64,000 bases of DNA, taken from NCBI RefSeq assembly GCF_040372805.1, contig NZ_BAABWJ010000013.1, positions 22,092 through 86,091 of the forward strand. Direction: 5' to 3'. A program made the translations under genes and the position numbers. Below are positions 26,687 to 35,798 of the stretch, piece by piece. The DNA comes from Pseudoteredinibacter isoporae_A. Its GTDB lineage: Bacteria > Pseudomonadota > Gammaproteobacteria > Pseudomonadales > Cellvibrionaceae. The notes below the pieces were generated by a model, which made no database searches, was not told where the DNA came from, and worked only from the letters and a program-made list of their open reading frames with translations. The first letter of the stretch is position 1; each line of letters starts with the position of its first letter.

Positions 26687-27754
26687 TTGAGCTTGAGAAG
26701 CCCAGATACTACTTGTGTACCAACAGCTTATGCCCGTGCATTATTGCAGGCGGCAAAAGAAAAAGGCTGTGATGTCGATCGATTGCTGAGCGATCTTTCG
26801 ATTGATCGACAGGAGCTGGACGATGCGCTGTATTTCTCAGCGGTGAAGTATGGCCAGCTTTACCAGCAGGTCATGATCGTCATGCAAGATGAGCTCTTCG
26901 GTATGATCAGCTCAGGAAAGGTGCGTTTGGGCTCCTTCCGTATGCTGTGTTATGCCGTCCTGTCCTGCAATACATTACGTCAGGCCATCAACCGTGCGGC
27001 AGAGTTCAGTGAAGTCGCTCGTGGTTTTATCGTTCGAGGCTCATTACAGGAAGACGGTGATAAGGCCCAAGTGGTTATGCGCCGCATTAATGGGCCTGAA
27101 GGTGAGGGTGCCGCGGAATTGATTGCCAATTCAAGCCCTGACAAGATTCGTACGACCATGGCGGTGTGGCATCGCTTCAACTGTTGGTTAATCGGTCAGG
27201 AAATTCCTCTCAGTGCACTGTGCTTTACGTTCAACTGCCCTGAAGAGTTTCAGGTACTGGCGGAAAGCTATCCTGCTGAACTTTATTTTGACCAGGAAGA
27301 AAACCTGTTGGAATTCCCGGCGGAGTTTTTGGATTATCCCCTGGTGCAAAACCGCGAAACACTCTTTGATTTTCTCCGTTCAGGTCCTTATCACCTGGTG
27401 ATTAACGACAGCGCCCAGCGCAGCTTGAAAGCCAAAGTGCGTGCGATTCTCTCCAAAGACGTGAGTGATGCCATGCCGAGCGCGGAAGAGGTTGCGTCCC
27501 GCTTGAATCTGTCAGTGACGACACTACGCCGAAAATTACAGGCGGAAGATACGTCCTATCAGAAGCTAAAGGATGAATGCCGTATGGAAGCTGCTTTTCA
27601 TTACTTAAGTTGCCCGGACTTGAACAATGCGTGTATTGCCGAGCGTTTGGGGTTTGATGAAAGCAGTGCGTTTTTCCGGGCATTTAAAAAGTGGACGGGC
27701 GTCACGCCCGGAGATTATCGTAAGCAACTTGCGAATCATAAACCGGCGAAATAA
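26687..27754 (+). CDS. AraC-family regulator with Arabinose_bd-type N-terminus
   Basis: 355 residues. The N-terminal two thirds match the Arabinose_bd-type ligand domain found in OruR/ArgR-like and lipid-related AraC regulators (MISSGKVRLGSFRMLCYAVLSC is diagnostic), and the C-terminal 90 residues hold the double helix-turn-helix (ASRLNLSVTTLRRKLQAED, then IAERLGFDESSAFFRAFKKW TGVTPGDYR). Regulators of this type often control fatty acid, alcohol or amino acid use. The TTG start at 26687 has GAGGA close upstream. The fatty acid oxidation genes begin 394 bp downstream and are plausible targets, though no operator is obvious. Confidence 0.85.
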   Translation: MSLRSPDTTCVPTAYARALLQAAKEKGCDVDRLLSDLSIDRQELDDALYFSAVKYGQLYQQVMIVMQDELFGMISSGKVRLGSFRMLCYAVLSCNTLRQAINRAAEFSEVARGFIVRGSLQEDGDKAQVVMRRINGPEGEGAAELIANSSPDKIRTTMAVWHRFNCWLIGQEIPLSALCFTFNCPEEFQVLAESYPAELYFDQEENLLEFPAEFLDYPLVQNRETLFDFLRSGPYHLVINDSAQRSLKAKVRAILSKDVSDAMPSAEEVASRLNLSVTTLRRKLQAEDTSYQKLKDECRMEAAFHYLSCPDLNNACIAERLGFDESSAFFRAFKKWTGVTPGDYRKQLANHKPAK

Positions 27755-28148
27755 AGAGCAATGCTGAAGCATTTGTTCCATTGAGTTTGATCGAGGGGCC
27801 CAGTGATTCACCTCTCGATATCTTCCGCAACGTCTTCAGCGATCTTCCCAGCAAGTCCAGCGCTAAGCGCCTTATGAATCCTATTCCTTTCGAAAGCTTA
27901 TCCAACGCTTAGCTGAAAGTGTTTCAGACTGACCATTAACGTGTGTTCCAAATAGGCACCCTAAAGCCAATGGTATTCCTGTGGTCTCTCGCAGTGTCGC
28001 ATCCGATCTGGACTACACTGTAGAAGCACGCTGTCACTTCTGGCCCGATTTGTCAGCCAAACTGGTCAATCTGGCTATTGTTGCAAATGGGGTGATCGGC
28101 GATTCTCACTCACCATAGAAATCTTATACATTCCTAACCGAGGTTACC
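27755..28148. other. 394-bp gap without a recognisable gene
   Basis: No open frame with coding character is seen on either strand. A short palindrome AATGCTGAAGCATT occurs just past the AraC stop codon. The rest presumably holds the promoter of the acyl-CoA dehydrogenase gene, whose leader ends in CCGAGGTTACC before ATG 28149; I see no convincing -35/-10 pair or operator. Confidence 0.5.
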
Positions 28149-29948
28149 ATGGCCGAATACAAAGCACCTTTACGCGATATGCAGTTTGTTATGAACGAGC
28201 TGCTGGATTTTCCCGCTCATTATCAGTCCCTGCCGGGTTGTGAAGATGCGACTCCGGACGTTGTTTCTGCCATTTTGGAAGAATCAGCAAAGTTCTGCGA
28301 AAACGTATTGGCGCCTCTTAACCGTGTCGGTGATGAAGAGGGCTGTAAGTGGGATGACGGTGTGGTGACCACACCAACAGGTTTTAAAGAAGCTTATCAG
28401 CAGTATGTTGAAGCGGGTTGGCCTTCCATGACTGCGGATGTGAATTACGGCGGTCAGGGTTTACCAGGTTCTCTGGGTAGCATCCTCTCTGAAATGAAAG
28501 GTTGCGCGAACTGGTCTTGGGGAATGTATCCCGGTTTATCCCACGGTGCCAAGAACACCTTGGAAGAGCATGGTAATGAAGAGCAGAAGCAAACCTATTT
28601 GACCAAGCTGATCGATGGCAGCTGGACGGGCACCATGTGTTTGACCGAGCCGCACTGTGGTACCGATTTGGGTATGCTGCGCACTAAGGCTGAACCAAAT
28701 GCCGATGGCAGTTATGCGGTAAGTGGCACCAAAATTTTTATCTCTGCGGGTGAGCACGATATGGCTGAAAATATCGTTCATATCGTTTTGGCTCGCCTTC
28801 CAGATGCACCTGCAGGTACCAAGGGTATTTCGCTGTTTATTGTTCCTAAAATGAATGTGGACGAGAACGGTGGTGTGGCGGATCGTAATGGTGTGCACTG
28901 TGGTTCCATCGAGCACAAGATGGGTATCCATGGTAACGCAACCTGTGTGATGAATTTCGACAACGCGAAGGGGTATCTGATTGGTGAGCAGAACAAAGGC
29001 TTGATGGCCATGTTCACCTTTATGAACACTGCGCGTTTGGGGACGGCCATTCAAGGTTTGGCTCACGCTGAAGTGGGTTACCAGAAATCGTTGGAGTACG
29101 CTCGTGAGCGTTTGCAAATGCGTTCTTTGTCAGGTGTTAAAAACCCTGAAGGTCCGGCGGATCCTATTATTGTTCACCCTGACGTTCGTCGTATGCTGCT
29201 GACTCAGAAAGCTTTTGCTGAGGGTGGCCGCATGATGATTTATTACGGCGCGCAGTTGGTCGACACTATGCAGCTCTCTGAAGACGAAGAAGAGCGTAAA
29301 GCAGCGGATGATATGTTGTCGTTCATCACGCCAATTGCGAAAGCCTTTTTGACCGAGACCGGTTTTGAAGCAGCAAACTTGGGCTTGCAGTGTTTCGGTG
29401 GTCATGGCTTTATTTCTGAATGGGGCATGGAACAGAATGTTCGCGATTGCCGTATTTCTATGTTGTATGAAGGTACCACAGGTATTCAGGCTCTGGATTT
29501 GCTGGGTCGTAAAGTACTGGGTTCCGGCGGTGAGTTGCTTAAGGGCTACACCAAGATGGTCCACAAATTCTGTCAGGCCAACGCGGACGTTGAAGGCTTG
29601 CAGGAATTTATCGCGCCGTTGAACGAAGTGAATAAAGAGCTGGGCGAGCTGACCATGCACATTGGTGGCAAGGCGATGGAAAATGCCGATGAGGTGGGCG
29701 CAGCATCCGTTGACTATCTGATGTACTCCGGTTACGCCATGTTGGCCTATTTCTGGGCTCTGGCGGCTAAGAAAGCGCAAGATACTTTGGCAGAAGGCAC
29801 TACTGACGAAGCGTTCTACAAGGCCAAAATCAGCACTGCACGTTTTTACTTCGAGCGTATCTTGCCTCGTACCAGCAGCCTGGCCATCACGGTTAAAGCC
29901 GGTCTGGGTAACCTGATGGAACTGGATGAAGAGCACTTCGCCTTCTAA
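28149..29948 (+). CDS. Acyl-CoA dehydrogenase (FadE/DmdC-like, about 600 residues)
   Basis: 599 residues, the long form of bacterial acyl-CoA dehydrogenases with a C-terminal extension helix bundle (LYGxx type). FAD and substrate signatures are MCLTEPHCGTDLGMLRTKA and KIFISAGEHD in the middle domain, the C-terminal domain has CFGGHGFISEWGMEQNVRD, and the catalytic glutamate lies in MLYEGTTGIQALDLLGRK. It oxidises an acyl-CoA to the trans-2-enoyl-CoA and passes electrons to ETF. The sequence resembles the 3-methylmercaptopropionyl-CoA dehydrogenase (DmdC) annotation group, but the usual substrate of such paralogues is a fatty acyl-CoA. SCP2 and FadD-like genes follow. Confidence 0.88.
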   Translation: MAEYKAPLRDMQFVMNELLDFPAHYQSLPGCEDATPDVVSAILEESAKFCENVLAPLNRVGDEEGCKWDDGVVTTPTGFKEAYQQYVEAGWPSMTADVNYGGQGLPGSLGSILSEMKGCANWSWGMYPGLSHGAKNTLEEHGNEEQKQTYLTKLIDGSWTGTMCLTEPHCGTDLGMLRTKAEPNADGSYAVSGTKIFISAGEHDMAENIVHIVLARLPDAPAGTKGISLFIVPKMNVDENGGVADRNGVHCGSIEHKMGIHGNATCVMNFDNAKGYLIGEQNKGLMAMFTFMNTARLGTAIQGLAHAEVGYQKSLEYARERLQMRSLSGVKNPEGPADPIIVHPDVRRMLLTQKAFAEGGRMMIYYGAQLVDTMQLSEDEEERKAADDMLSFITPIAKAFLTETGFEAANLGLQCFGGHGFISEWGMEQNVRDCRISMLYEGTTGIQALDLLGRKVLGSGGELLKGYTKMVHKFCQANADVEGLQEFIAPLNEVNKELGELTMHIGGKAMENADEVGAASVDYLMYSGYAMLAYFWALAAKKAQDTLAEGTTDEAFYKAKISTARFYFERILPRTSSLAITVKAGLGNLMELDEEHFAF

Positions 29949-29971
29949 ATCGTTTTAAGTTTGGAGTAAGC

Positions 29972-30313
29972 ATGAGCCGATTAGATGGCTTGCGTGAAAA
30001 GCTTGTAGAGAATTTTAATCCTGAAGCGGCCACTGATATGTCAGAAGTGGTGCAGTTCGATATTTCTGATGCAGGCAATTATTTTTTAGTCATCGACAAT
30101 GGCAGCTGTGACATTCAGGATGGAGAGCATGACTCTCCATCGGTTTGCATCAGTATGGACTCTGAAACGCTATTGGATATTATGGCCGGCAAATTCAGTG
30201 GAATGCAGGCCTTTATGTTTGGAAAAGTGAAAGCTGACGGAGATCAGCGTTTAGCGGCGATGATTGATAGCTTGTTTGTATATCAACGTACGAATAAGTC
30301 TGGCGATCTGTAG
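29972..30313 (+). CDS. SCP2 sterol-binding domain protein
   Basis: 113 residues that form a complete SCP2 fold: LDGLREKL helix, strands FDISDAGNYFLVIDNG and SVCISMDSETLLDIMAGKFSGMQAFMFGKVKADGD, and a C-terminal helix. SCP2 proteins bind fatty acyl chains or acyl-CoA in a hydrophobic tunnel and often accompany beta-oxidation genes. It lies 23 bp after the acyl-CoA dehydrogenase gene with GGAGTAAG before ATG 29972, so they are co-transcribed; a strong terminator follows. Confidence 0.85.
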   Translation: MSRLDGLREKLVENFNPEAATDMSEVVQFDISDAGNYFLVIDNGSCDIQDGEHDSPSVCISMDSETLLDIMAGKFSGMQAFMFGKVKADGDQRLAAMIDSLFVYQRTNKSGDL

Positions 30314-30331
30314 TCAGTCGCTGAATCTTAC

Positions 30332-30362
30332 AAAGGACCACACTCGTGGTCCTTTTTGTTTT
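30332..30362 (+). terminator. Rho-independent terminator
   Basis: AAAGGACCAC/GTGGTCCTTT, a perfect 10-bp stem with an ACTC loop followed by TTGTTTTT, 18 bp after the SCP2 stop codon. Confidence 0.93.
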
Positions 30363-30477
30363 TGCAGTAATAACATAAAAAGCAGTGCTCACTAAGGCTG
30401 CCTCGGATAATAAAAATTAACACACATCCGAAGAAAAATAGAATAAAGTTAAGTACGGAATCTAAGAGGAAACGATT

Positions 30478-32073
30478 GTGAATCGAGACCAGCGCACGAT
30501 TATTGATGTGCTTGAAGACGTTTTTAAAAAATACCCAAACAATAGCGCATTCAGTTGCATGGGGCAGACCTTAAGCTACGGTGATCTGGATCGACTGAGC
30601 GCACAGTTTGCCAGTTATCTGCAGAATCATACCAATTTGGAAGAGGGCGATCGTATTGCGATACAACTGCCCAATGTTCTGCAATACCCGGTCGTTGTTT
30701 ACGGTGCGATTCGAGCAGGGTTGGTGGTCGTTAACACCAATCCCTTGTATACCGCTCGCGAAGTGAAGCATCAGTTTAACGACTCCGGCGCGAAGGCCTT
30801 GGTGGTTCTTTCCAACATTGCTGACGTAGCGGCCAAGGTGATTGAAGAGACTCAAGTTGAGCAGGTCATTGTGACCGATATTGCTGACCTTCATCCGCCG
30901 TTGAAGCGCACATTGATGAACTTTGCGGTCAAGCACATCAAAAAGATGGTGCCGGAATTCCGTTTCCCTAAGCAGCTTAGCCTGCGTGATGCCTTAGCTA
31001 AGGGCAATGCCCAATGTCGCCCGGTCGTAAAAGATATTCACGACGTCGCGGTGTTGCAATACACCGGTGGTACCACGGGTGTGGCCAAGGGTGCGATGCT
31101 GACGCACAATAATTTGGTTGCAAACATGGAACAGCTGTTGGCGCATGTTGGCGACGACATTAAAGAGGGGGTGGAGTGTGCCATTGCACCTCTGCCGCTG
31201 TACCACATTTATGCGTTTACCTCGAACTGCATGGCTCTGGCCATGACGGGTAACCACAGTGTCCTGATTCCAAATCCACGAGATATTCCCGCGTTTATTA
31301 ACGAGGTGAAAAAGCACAAGTTCACTTCTCTGGTTGGGATTAATACCTTATTTACCGCTTTGGCGCGTAATCCTGAGTTTCGTAAAATCGATTTGTCCTC
31401 CTTGCGACATACGGCTTCTGGTGGCATGGCATTGACTGAAGATGCGGCAAACCACTGGCAGGAGCTTACCGGCGTTATGCCTGCTGAAGGTTACGGTTTA
31501 ACTGAAACCAGCCCTGTAGTGTCGTCCAACCCTTCCCATGCGATTCAGCGCGGTACGGTGGGTACGCCTGTGCCTGGTACGGAAGTCAAGGTCATTGATG
31601 CGGAAGGCAACAGCCTGCCGAGCGGCGAGCCGGGAGAGCTTTGCGTTAAAGGTCCCCAGGTAATGAAAGGGTACTGGCAGCGTCCGGAAGCAACCGCTGA
31701 AGTGCTGAACGAAGAGGGTTGGTTGCGCACCGGTGACATGGCGGTGATTCAGGAAGATGGTTATATCCGCATTGTGGACCGTAAAAAAGACATGATCATC
31801 GTGTCTGGCTTCAATGTTTTCCCGAACGAAATTGAAGACGTCATTTGCCAGCACCCTAAAGTGGTTGAAGCTGCCGCTATCGGTGTAGAAGATGAAAAGT
31901 CCGGTGAAGTGGTTAAGTTATTTTTGGTTCGCGATGGCGATCTCAGCGAGCAGCAGGTGATTGATTACTGCCGTGAAAACCTGACGGCTTACAAAGTGCC
32001 TAAGCATATTGAGTTCCGCGAAGAACTACCCAAGTCTGCCGTGGGTAAAATTCTGCGTAAAGACTTGCGTTAA
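30478..32073 (+). CDS. fadD: Long-chain fatty acid-CoA ligase
   Basis: 531 residues with full identity signs of FadD-type ligases: YTGGTTGVAKGAMLTHNNLVAN, the fatty-acid gate region LPLYHIYAFT, GYGLTETSPV, the FACS signature around GWLRTGDMAVIQEDGYIRIVDRKKDMIIVSGFNVFPNEIE and the C-terminal lysine in KSAVGKILRKDLR. It activates long-chain fatty acids at the inner membrane for beta-oxidation. Slightly shorter than E. coli FadD (561). GTG 30478 is preceded by AGAGGAAA. It is a separate unit between two strong terminators, downstream of the acyl-CoA dehydrogenase and SCP2 genes. Confidence 0.9.
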   Translation: MNRDQRTIIDVLEDVFKKYPNNSAFSCMGQTLSYGDLDRLSAQFASYLQNHTNLEEGDRIAIQLPNVLQYPVVVYGAIRAGLVVVNTNPLYTAREVKHQFNDSGAKALVVLSNIADVAAKVIEETQVEQVIVTDIADLHPPLKRTLMNFAVKHIKKMVPEFRFPKQLSLRDALAKGNAQCRPVVKDIHDVAVLQYTGGTTGVAKGAMLTHNNLVANMEQLLAHVGDDIKEGVECAIAPLPLYHIYAFTSNCMALAMTGNHSVLIPNPRDIPAFINEVKKHKFTSLVGINTLFTALARNPEFRKIDLSSLRHTASGGMALTEDAANHWQELTGVMPAEGYGLTETSPVVSSNPSHAIQRGTVGTPVPGTEVKVIDAEGNSLPSGEPGELCVKGPQVMKGYWQRPEATAEVLNEEGWLRTGDMAVIQEDGYIRIVDRKKDMIIVSGFNVFPNEIEDVICQHPKVVEAAAIGVEDEKSGEVVKLFLVRDGDLSEQQVIDYCRENLTAYKVPKHIEFREELPKSAVGKILRKDLR

Positions 32074-32092
32074 CGGGCAGGGCTGTTCACAG

Positions 32093-32127
32093 AAAGCGGT
32101 GTTGGGGTGTCCAGCACCGCTTTTTTA
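32093..32127 (+). terminator. Rho-independent terminator of the FadD-like gene
   Basis: AAAGCGGTGTTGG (32093-32105) pairs with CCAGCACCGCTTT (32111-32123) over 13 bp with one G-U, then a T run of six. It starts 20 bp after the stop codon. Confidence 0.92.
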
Positions 32128-32149
32128 TTCTTTCCGCCTGCCGAATGCC

Positions 32150-32806
32150 TTATTTTTTAAATTGGGCAAAGTAGGCTTTTAAATCTGCCATGGCGTCCTG
32201 AGCGTCCTGGTCGACTTTCTGAGAAATTGGGTCCTCACGCATGTGTTGGTTCCAAGCCTTCAGGGCGGGGTAGTCATCCAGCAGTTTCCAGTCGTATATT
32301 CGGACGGCGGCCATATTGCCTACCACCAGGGCATAGCGTACAAAGATATCGGCGGCTGTCATGGTGTCGCCCATCAGGTAAGGTGCGCTCTGACACAATG
32401 TATCGAGTGCTTTTAAACCTTTTTCCATGAGTGGGCGCGACTCCTGATAAGCAACGTCGCAGCGGGGTTTCCCAATAAGAGTCTCGTTGTTATGACGGCG
32501 CGCGGGCAGTTCAATATAGAGTTCAGCCACTTTCATGATCTCACGGCATTTGGCCTTCTCAAAAGGGTCGCTGGGAAAGAAGTGGGGAGCGGCAAGGCTA
32601 TCAACATATTCCATAATAATATCGGTTTCTGAAATAGCGCCTTGTTCCGTGAGCAAGGCAGGAACCTTACCAAGCGGATGGATCTTTACATAATCGGCAT
32701 TCTGGCTTGGGTATTCTTTGACTTCTTCAAATTCCAGGCCCTTGGCGAGCAATAAATGTTTCACGGCGTTGTAATAATTACTGGCGCTGAATCCATACAG
32801 TTTCAT
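32150..32806 (-). CDS. Glutathione S-transferase family protein
   Basis: 218 residues. The thioredoxin-like N-terminal domain includes LYGFSASNYYNAVKHLLLAK, the cis-proline segment GKVPALLTEQGAISETDIIMEYVD (the E-S/T pair that binds the glutathione glutamyl group is ISETDI) and an all-helical C-terminal domain with the N-capping region DTMTAADIFVRYAL. It probably conjugates or reduces electrophiles in the cytoplasm. Single gene, followed on its own strand by no obvious terminator other than the convergent fadD hairpin. Confidence 0.85.
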   Translation of the reverse strand: MKLYGFSASNYYNAVKHLLLAKGLEFEEVKEYPSQNADYVKIHPLGKVPALLTEQGAISETDIIMEYVDSLAAPHFFPSDPFEKAKCREIMKVAELYIELPARRHNNETLIGKPRCDVAYQESRPLMEKGLKALDTLCQSAPYLMGDTMTAADIFVRYALVVGNMAAVRIYDWKLLDDYPALKAWNQHMREDPISQKVDQDAQDAMADLKAYFAQFKK

Positions 32807-32861
32807 AGTTGGCCTTTATTAAAGAGTGTTGTTGTGGCTGCTAAGTGGGTAAGTGCAACAA

Positions 32862-32895
32862 AAAATCCCTGGCCAGTTCACTGGCCAGGGATTTT
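32862..32895 (-). terminator. Strong hairpin terminator of the prkA-yeaH-spoVR operon
   Basis: AAAATCCCTGGCCAGT (32862-32877) and ACTGGCCAGGGATTTT (32880-32895) pair perfectly over 16 bp with only TC between. It lies 29 bp past the SpoVR stop codon. Minus-strand sequence continues with T-rich TTTTTGTTGC, a standard T tract. Confidence 0.9.
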
Positions 32896-32923
32896 ATAAT
32901 GGATTTACCGACTGAATGCCAGC

Positions 32924-34453
32924 TCAGGTATCCGGGTTTTGTGACTTGGGGCAGTCAAACTGTTGTAGGGGGATGGGGCAAACACCGCTTGCCTGAGGTT
33001 CGACGGAAAGTAATTTAACCGGGAAGCCCCATAAGCGATGAACGTGCTTCAGGACTTCTTCAGCGCTCTCATCCAGCGGTTTACGCTCATGACGAATATG
33101 ATGGAGCGTTAGGGATCGATCGCCCCGCACATCCGCGCTATAGACCTGTATATTCGGTTCTCGATTTTGCAGATTGTATTGATTGCCAAGGGCTTCGCGT
33201 AGTGACTGGTAGCCGGTTTCATCGTGAATGGCCGAAATTTCCAGTTCGGAGTCTTTATCATCATCCACCAGACTGAAGAGCTTGAAGTCCCGCATTAACT
33301 TGGGCGACAGGTACTGTAATACAAAGCTTTCGTCCTTGAAATCCCGCATGGCCAGATGCAAATTTTCCAACCAGTCGCGACCCGCCAGCTCGGGAAACCA
33401 GTAGCGATCCTCGTCGCTGGGGGTTTCACTGATGCGACGAATGTCACTCATCATGGCAAAACCCAGTGCATAGGGGTTGATGCCATTGTAATAGGGAGTA
33501 TCAAAGGCCGGTTGCATAACCACGCCACTGTGGGATTGCAAAAATTCCAGCATAAAACCGTCATTCACCAGGCCGCGATCATACAGCGTATTCAATAAGG
33601 TGTAGTGCCAAAAAGTGGCCCAGCCTTCGTTCATCAATTGAGTTTGCCGCTGAGGATAAAAATACTGGGCGGTTTTTCGAACAATACGAACCACTTCCCG
33701 TTGCCAGGGTTCGAGCAGAGGGGCGTGTTTCTCAATAAAATACAAAAGGTTTTCCTGGGGTTCGCTGGGGAACCGCGCTGCCGATTCGAATTGCTTGTCT
33801 TTATCGCTTTCAGGAATGGTGCGCCAGAGTTCGTTGACTTGTTTCTGTAACAGGGCTTCCCGTTCTTTTTGTCGGTTGGCTTCTTCCGCCGCCGAGATCG
33901 GGTAGGGACGGCGATAACGGTCGACCCCGTAGTTCATCAAGGCGTGGCAGGAGTCGAGTAAATCTTCCACGGCGCTGATGCCGTAACGTTGTTCACAGTC
34001 GGCAATGTAGTTTTTGGCAAACAGGAGGTAATCAATGATGGAATCCGCATCGGTCCAGCTGCGGAACATGTAGTTGCCTTTAAAAAAAGAATTGTGGCCA
34101 TAGCTGGCGTGAGCGATCACCAAAGCCTGCATGGTCATGCTGTTCTCTTCCATCAGATAGGCAATGCAGGGGTTGGAGTTGATTACTATTTCATAGGCCA
34201 GCCCCATTTGCCCTCGGCGGTAAGACTGCTCAACATTGATAAATTGCTTGCCGTAACTCCAATGATGATAGCCCAAGGGCATACCTGCACTCGCGTAGGC
34301 GTCCATCATCTGTTCTGAACTGATGATTTCAATTTGGTTGGGGTAGGTGTCCAGTTGATACTCTTTGGCAATTTTGCCGATCTCCTGGTCATAGCGTTCA
34401 ATCAGCTCAAAGGTCCACTCCGAGCCTGTCGAAATGTAATTCTTATCTGTCAT
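32924..34453 (-). CDS. SpoVR family protein
   Basis: 509 residues, full family length (E. coli YcgB). Characteristic segments are WTFELIERYDQEIGKIAKEY at the start, NPCIAYLMEENSMTMQALVIAHASYGHNSFFK with conserved His/Glu, RRPYPISAAEE, NEGWATFWHYTL and NGINPYALGFAMM. SpoVR is needed for spore cortex formation in Bacillus; in proteobacteria it accompanies PrkA and YeaH in stationary-phase and nitrogen-stress responses, with unknown biochemistry. Its start codon overlaps the yeaH stop by 4 bp (34450-34453), so translation is coupled. It is the last gene of the operon and is followed by a strong terminator. Confidence 0.92.
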   Translation of the reverse strand: MTDKNYISTGSEWTFELIERYDQEIGKIAKEYQLDTYPNQIEIISSEQMMDAYASAGMPLGYHHWSYGKQFINVEQSYRRGQMGLAYEIVINSNPCIAYLMEENSMTMQALVIAHASYGHNSFFKGNYMFRSWTDADSIIDYLLFAKNYIADCEQRYGISAVEDLLDSCHALMNYGVDRYRRPYPISAAEEANRQKEREALLQKQVNELWRTIPESDKDKQFESAARFPSEPQENLLYFIEKHAPLLEPWQREVVRIVRKTAQYFYPQRQTQLMNEGWATFWHYTLLNTLYDRGLVNDGFMLEFLQSHSGVVMQPAFDTPYYNGINPYALGFAMMSDIRRISETPSDEDRYWFPELAGRDWLENLHLAMRDFKDESFVLQYLSPKLMRDFKLFSLVDDDKDSELEISAIHDETGYQSLREALGNQYNLQNREPNIQVYSADVRGDRSLTLHHIRHERKPLDESAEEVLKHVHRLWGFPVKLLSVEPQASGVCPIPLQQFDCPKSQNPDT

Positions 34454-35745
34454 ACTGCTGCTCCCACCCCGTCCTGACCCAATTTGCGTTGGAAAAGCTC
34501 ACGAAAAACCGGGTAAATATCAGCGGCCGTGCGGATATTTTGCATAGCAAACACATCGCTGAAATGTGCTTGAATTTGCTGATACTCATGCCACAGGGAT
34601 TGATGGTCTTGTTCAGTAATCTCGATATAGGAAAAGTGCTGAACCTTATCGAGTAAGTCGTTGGAAAGAATGCGTGAACAGTTGCTGGAATCGTCGTTCC
34701 AGTTATCGCCGTCCGAAGCTTGTGCGCCATAAATATTCCATTGCGCTGGTGGATAGCGTTTATCGACAATTTCCTGCATTAGCTTCAGCGCGCTGGACAC
34801 AATGGTGCCACCGGTTTCCCTGGAATAGAAAAACTCTTGTTCGTCCACTTCCTTTGCGCTGGTGTGATGGCGAATAAAGACTACATCGGTATGTTCGTAG
34901 TTCCTCTGCAGGAAAAGGTAGAGCAAAATAAAGAAACGCTTGGCGATGTCTTTAATGCCTTGGGTCATGGAGCCGGATACGTCCATCAGACAAAACATAA
35001 CGGCCTGTGAGCGAGGCACGGGTTGTTTTACGTGCAAGTTGTATTTCAGGTCGAAATCGTCCAGCCAGGGGATGCGCTTCAGGCGACCTTTTAAGCGGTG
35101 TATTTCTTCCTCAAGTTGTTGCTGTTGCTCATGATCCGGGACAGGAGAGCGTGCCAATTCCTGCAGTTCGGCTTCCAGTTCGCGCAATTTTCGGCGATCT
35201 TTGCCGCCCAGTGCCATGCGTCTTGCTGAGGCAGAGCGCATGCTGCGAACAATGTTAACCTGACCGGGGTTGCCGACATCCGCAAAGCCCGCACGATGGG
35301 TTTTGTATTCCACATCGCCCATCAAGTGTCGTTTTACCAGATTGGGGAGTTCAAGGTCTTCGAACATGAAGTCCAGAAATTCGCTTTGGCTGATTTCAAA
35401 CACGAAATCATCCATGCCTTCGCCGCTGTCGCTGGCCTGCCCAGGGCCTGAGCCCTGGCCACCGCCGCCCTGTGGACGCTTGAATCGGTCGCCGCTTATA
35501 AACTCTTTGTTGCCTGGCAGTACCTGCTCCTGAAACCCGCCTTTGCCATGGCGAAAAACGGGTTCGTCGGTGTCTTTTCTGGGGATACTTATGCGTTCAC
35601 CTTTATTGATGTCTGTTATCGACCGCTCGCCCACAGCTTTTTCTACCGACTGCTTGATCTGCTTGCGGTACCGTTCCAGAAAGCGTTGGCGGTTTACCAG
35701 ACTCTTCTGTTTTCCGTTTAAGCGACGATCGATAACATAGTTCAT
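34450..35745 (-). CDS. yeaH: YeaH/YhbH (DUF444) family von Willebrand-type protein
   Basis: 431 residues, matching E. coli YeaH. It has the N-terminal basic helix RRLNGKQKSLVNRQRFLERYRKQIKQ, a Gly-rich charged linker (GGGGQGSGPGQASDSGEG), and a C-terminal vWA-like domain with a metal-site motif LMDVSGSM followed by conserved FIRHHTSAKEVDEQEFF. The family partners with the kinase PrkA and SpoVR. The gap to prkA is 53 bp; the overlap with spoVR is 4 bp. Confidence 0.92.
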   Translation of the reverse strand: MNYVIDRRLNGKQKSLVNRQRFLERYRKQIKQSVEKAVGERSITDINKGERISIPRKDTDEPVFRHGKGGFQEQVLPGNKEFISGDRFKRPQGGGGQGSGPGQASDSGEGMDDFVFEISQSEFLDFMFEDLELPNLVKRHLMGDVEYKTHRAGFADVGNPGQVNIVRSMRSASARRMALGGKDRRKLRELEAELQELARSPVPDHEQQQQLEEEIHRLKGRLKRIPWLDDFDLKYNLHVKQPVPRSQAVMFCLMDVSGSMTQGIKDIAKRFFILLYLFLQRNYEHTDVVFIRHHTSAKEVDEQEFFYSRETGGTIVSSALKLMQEIVDKRYPPAQWNIYGAQASDGDNWNDDSSNCSRILSNDLLDKVQHFSYIEITEQDHQSLWHEYQQIQAHFSDVFAMQNIRTAADIYPVFRELFQRKLGQDGVGAAV

Positions 35746-35798
35746 AGATGATCCTTAGTGCATTGTTGTCTACCTTGCTAATGTTCGAGCCCGGTGAG

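Noticed and set aside
29130..29936. Minus-strand frame of 268 codons
   Set aside because: Antisense to the acyl-CoA dehydrogenase gene; composition and position show it is a shadow frame.
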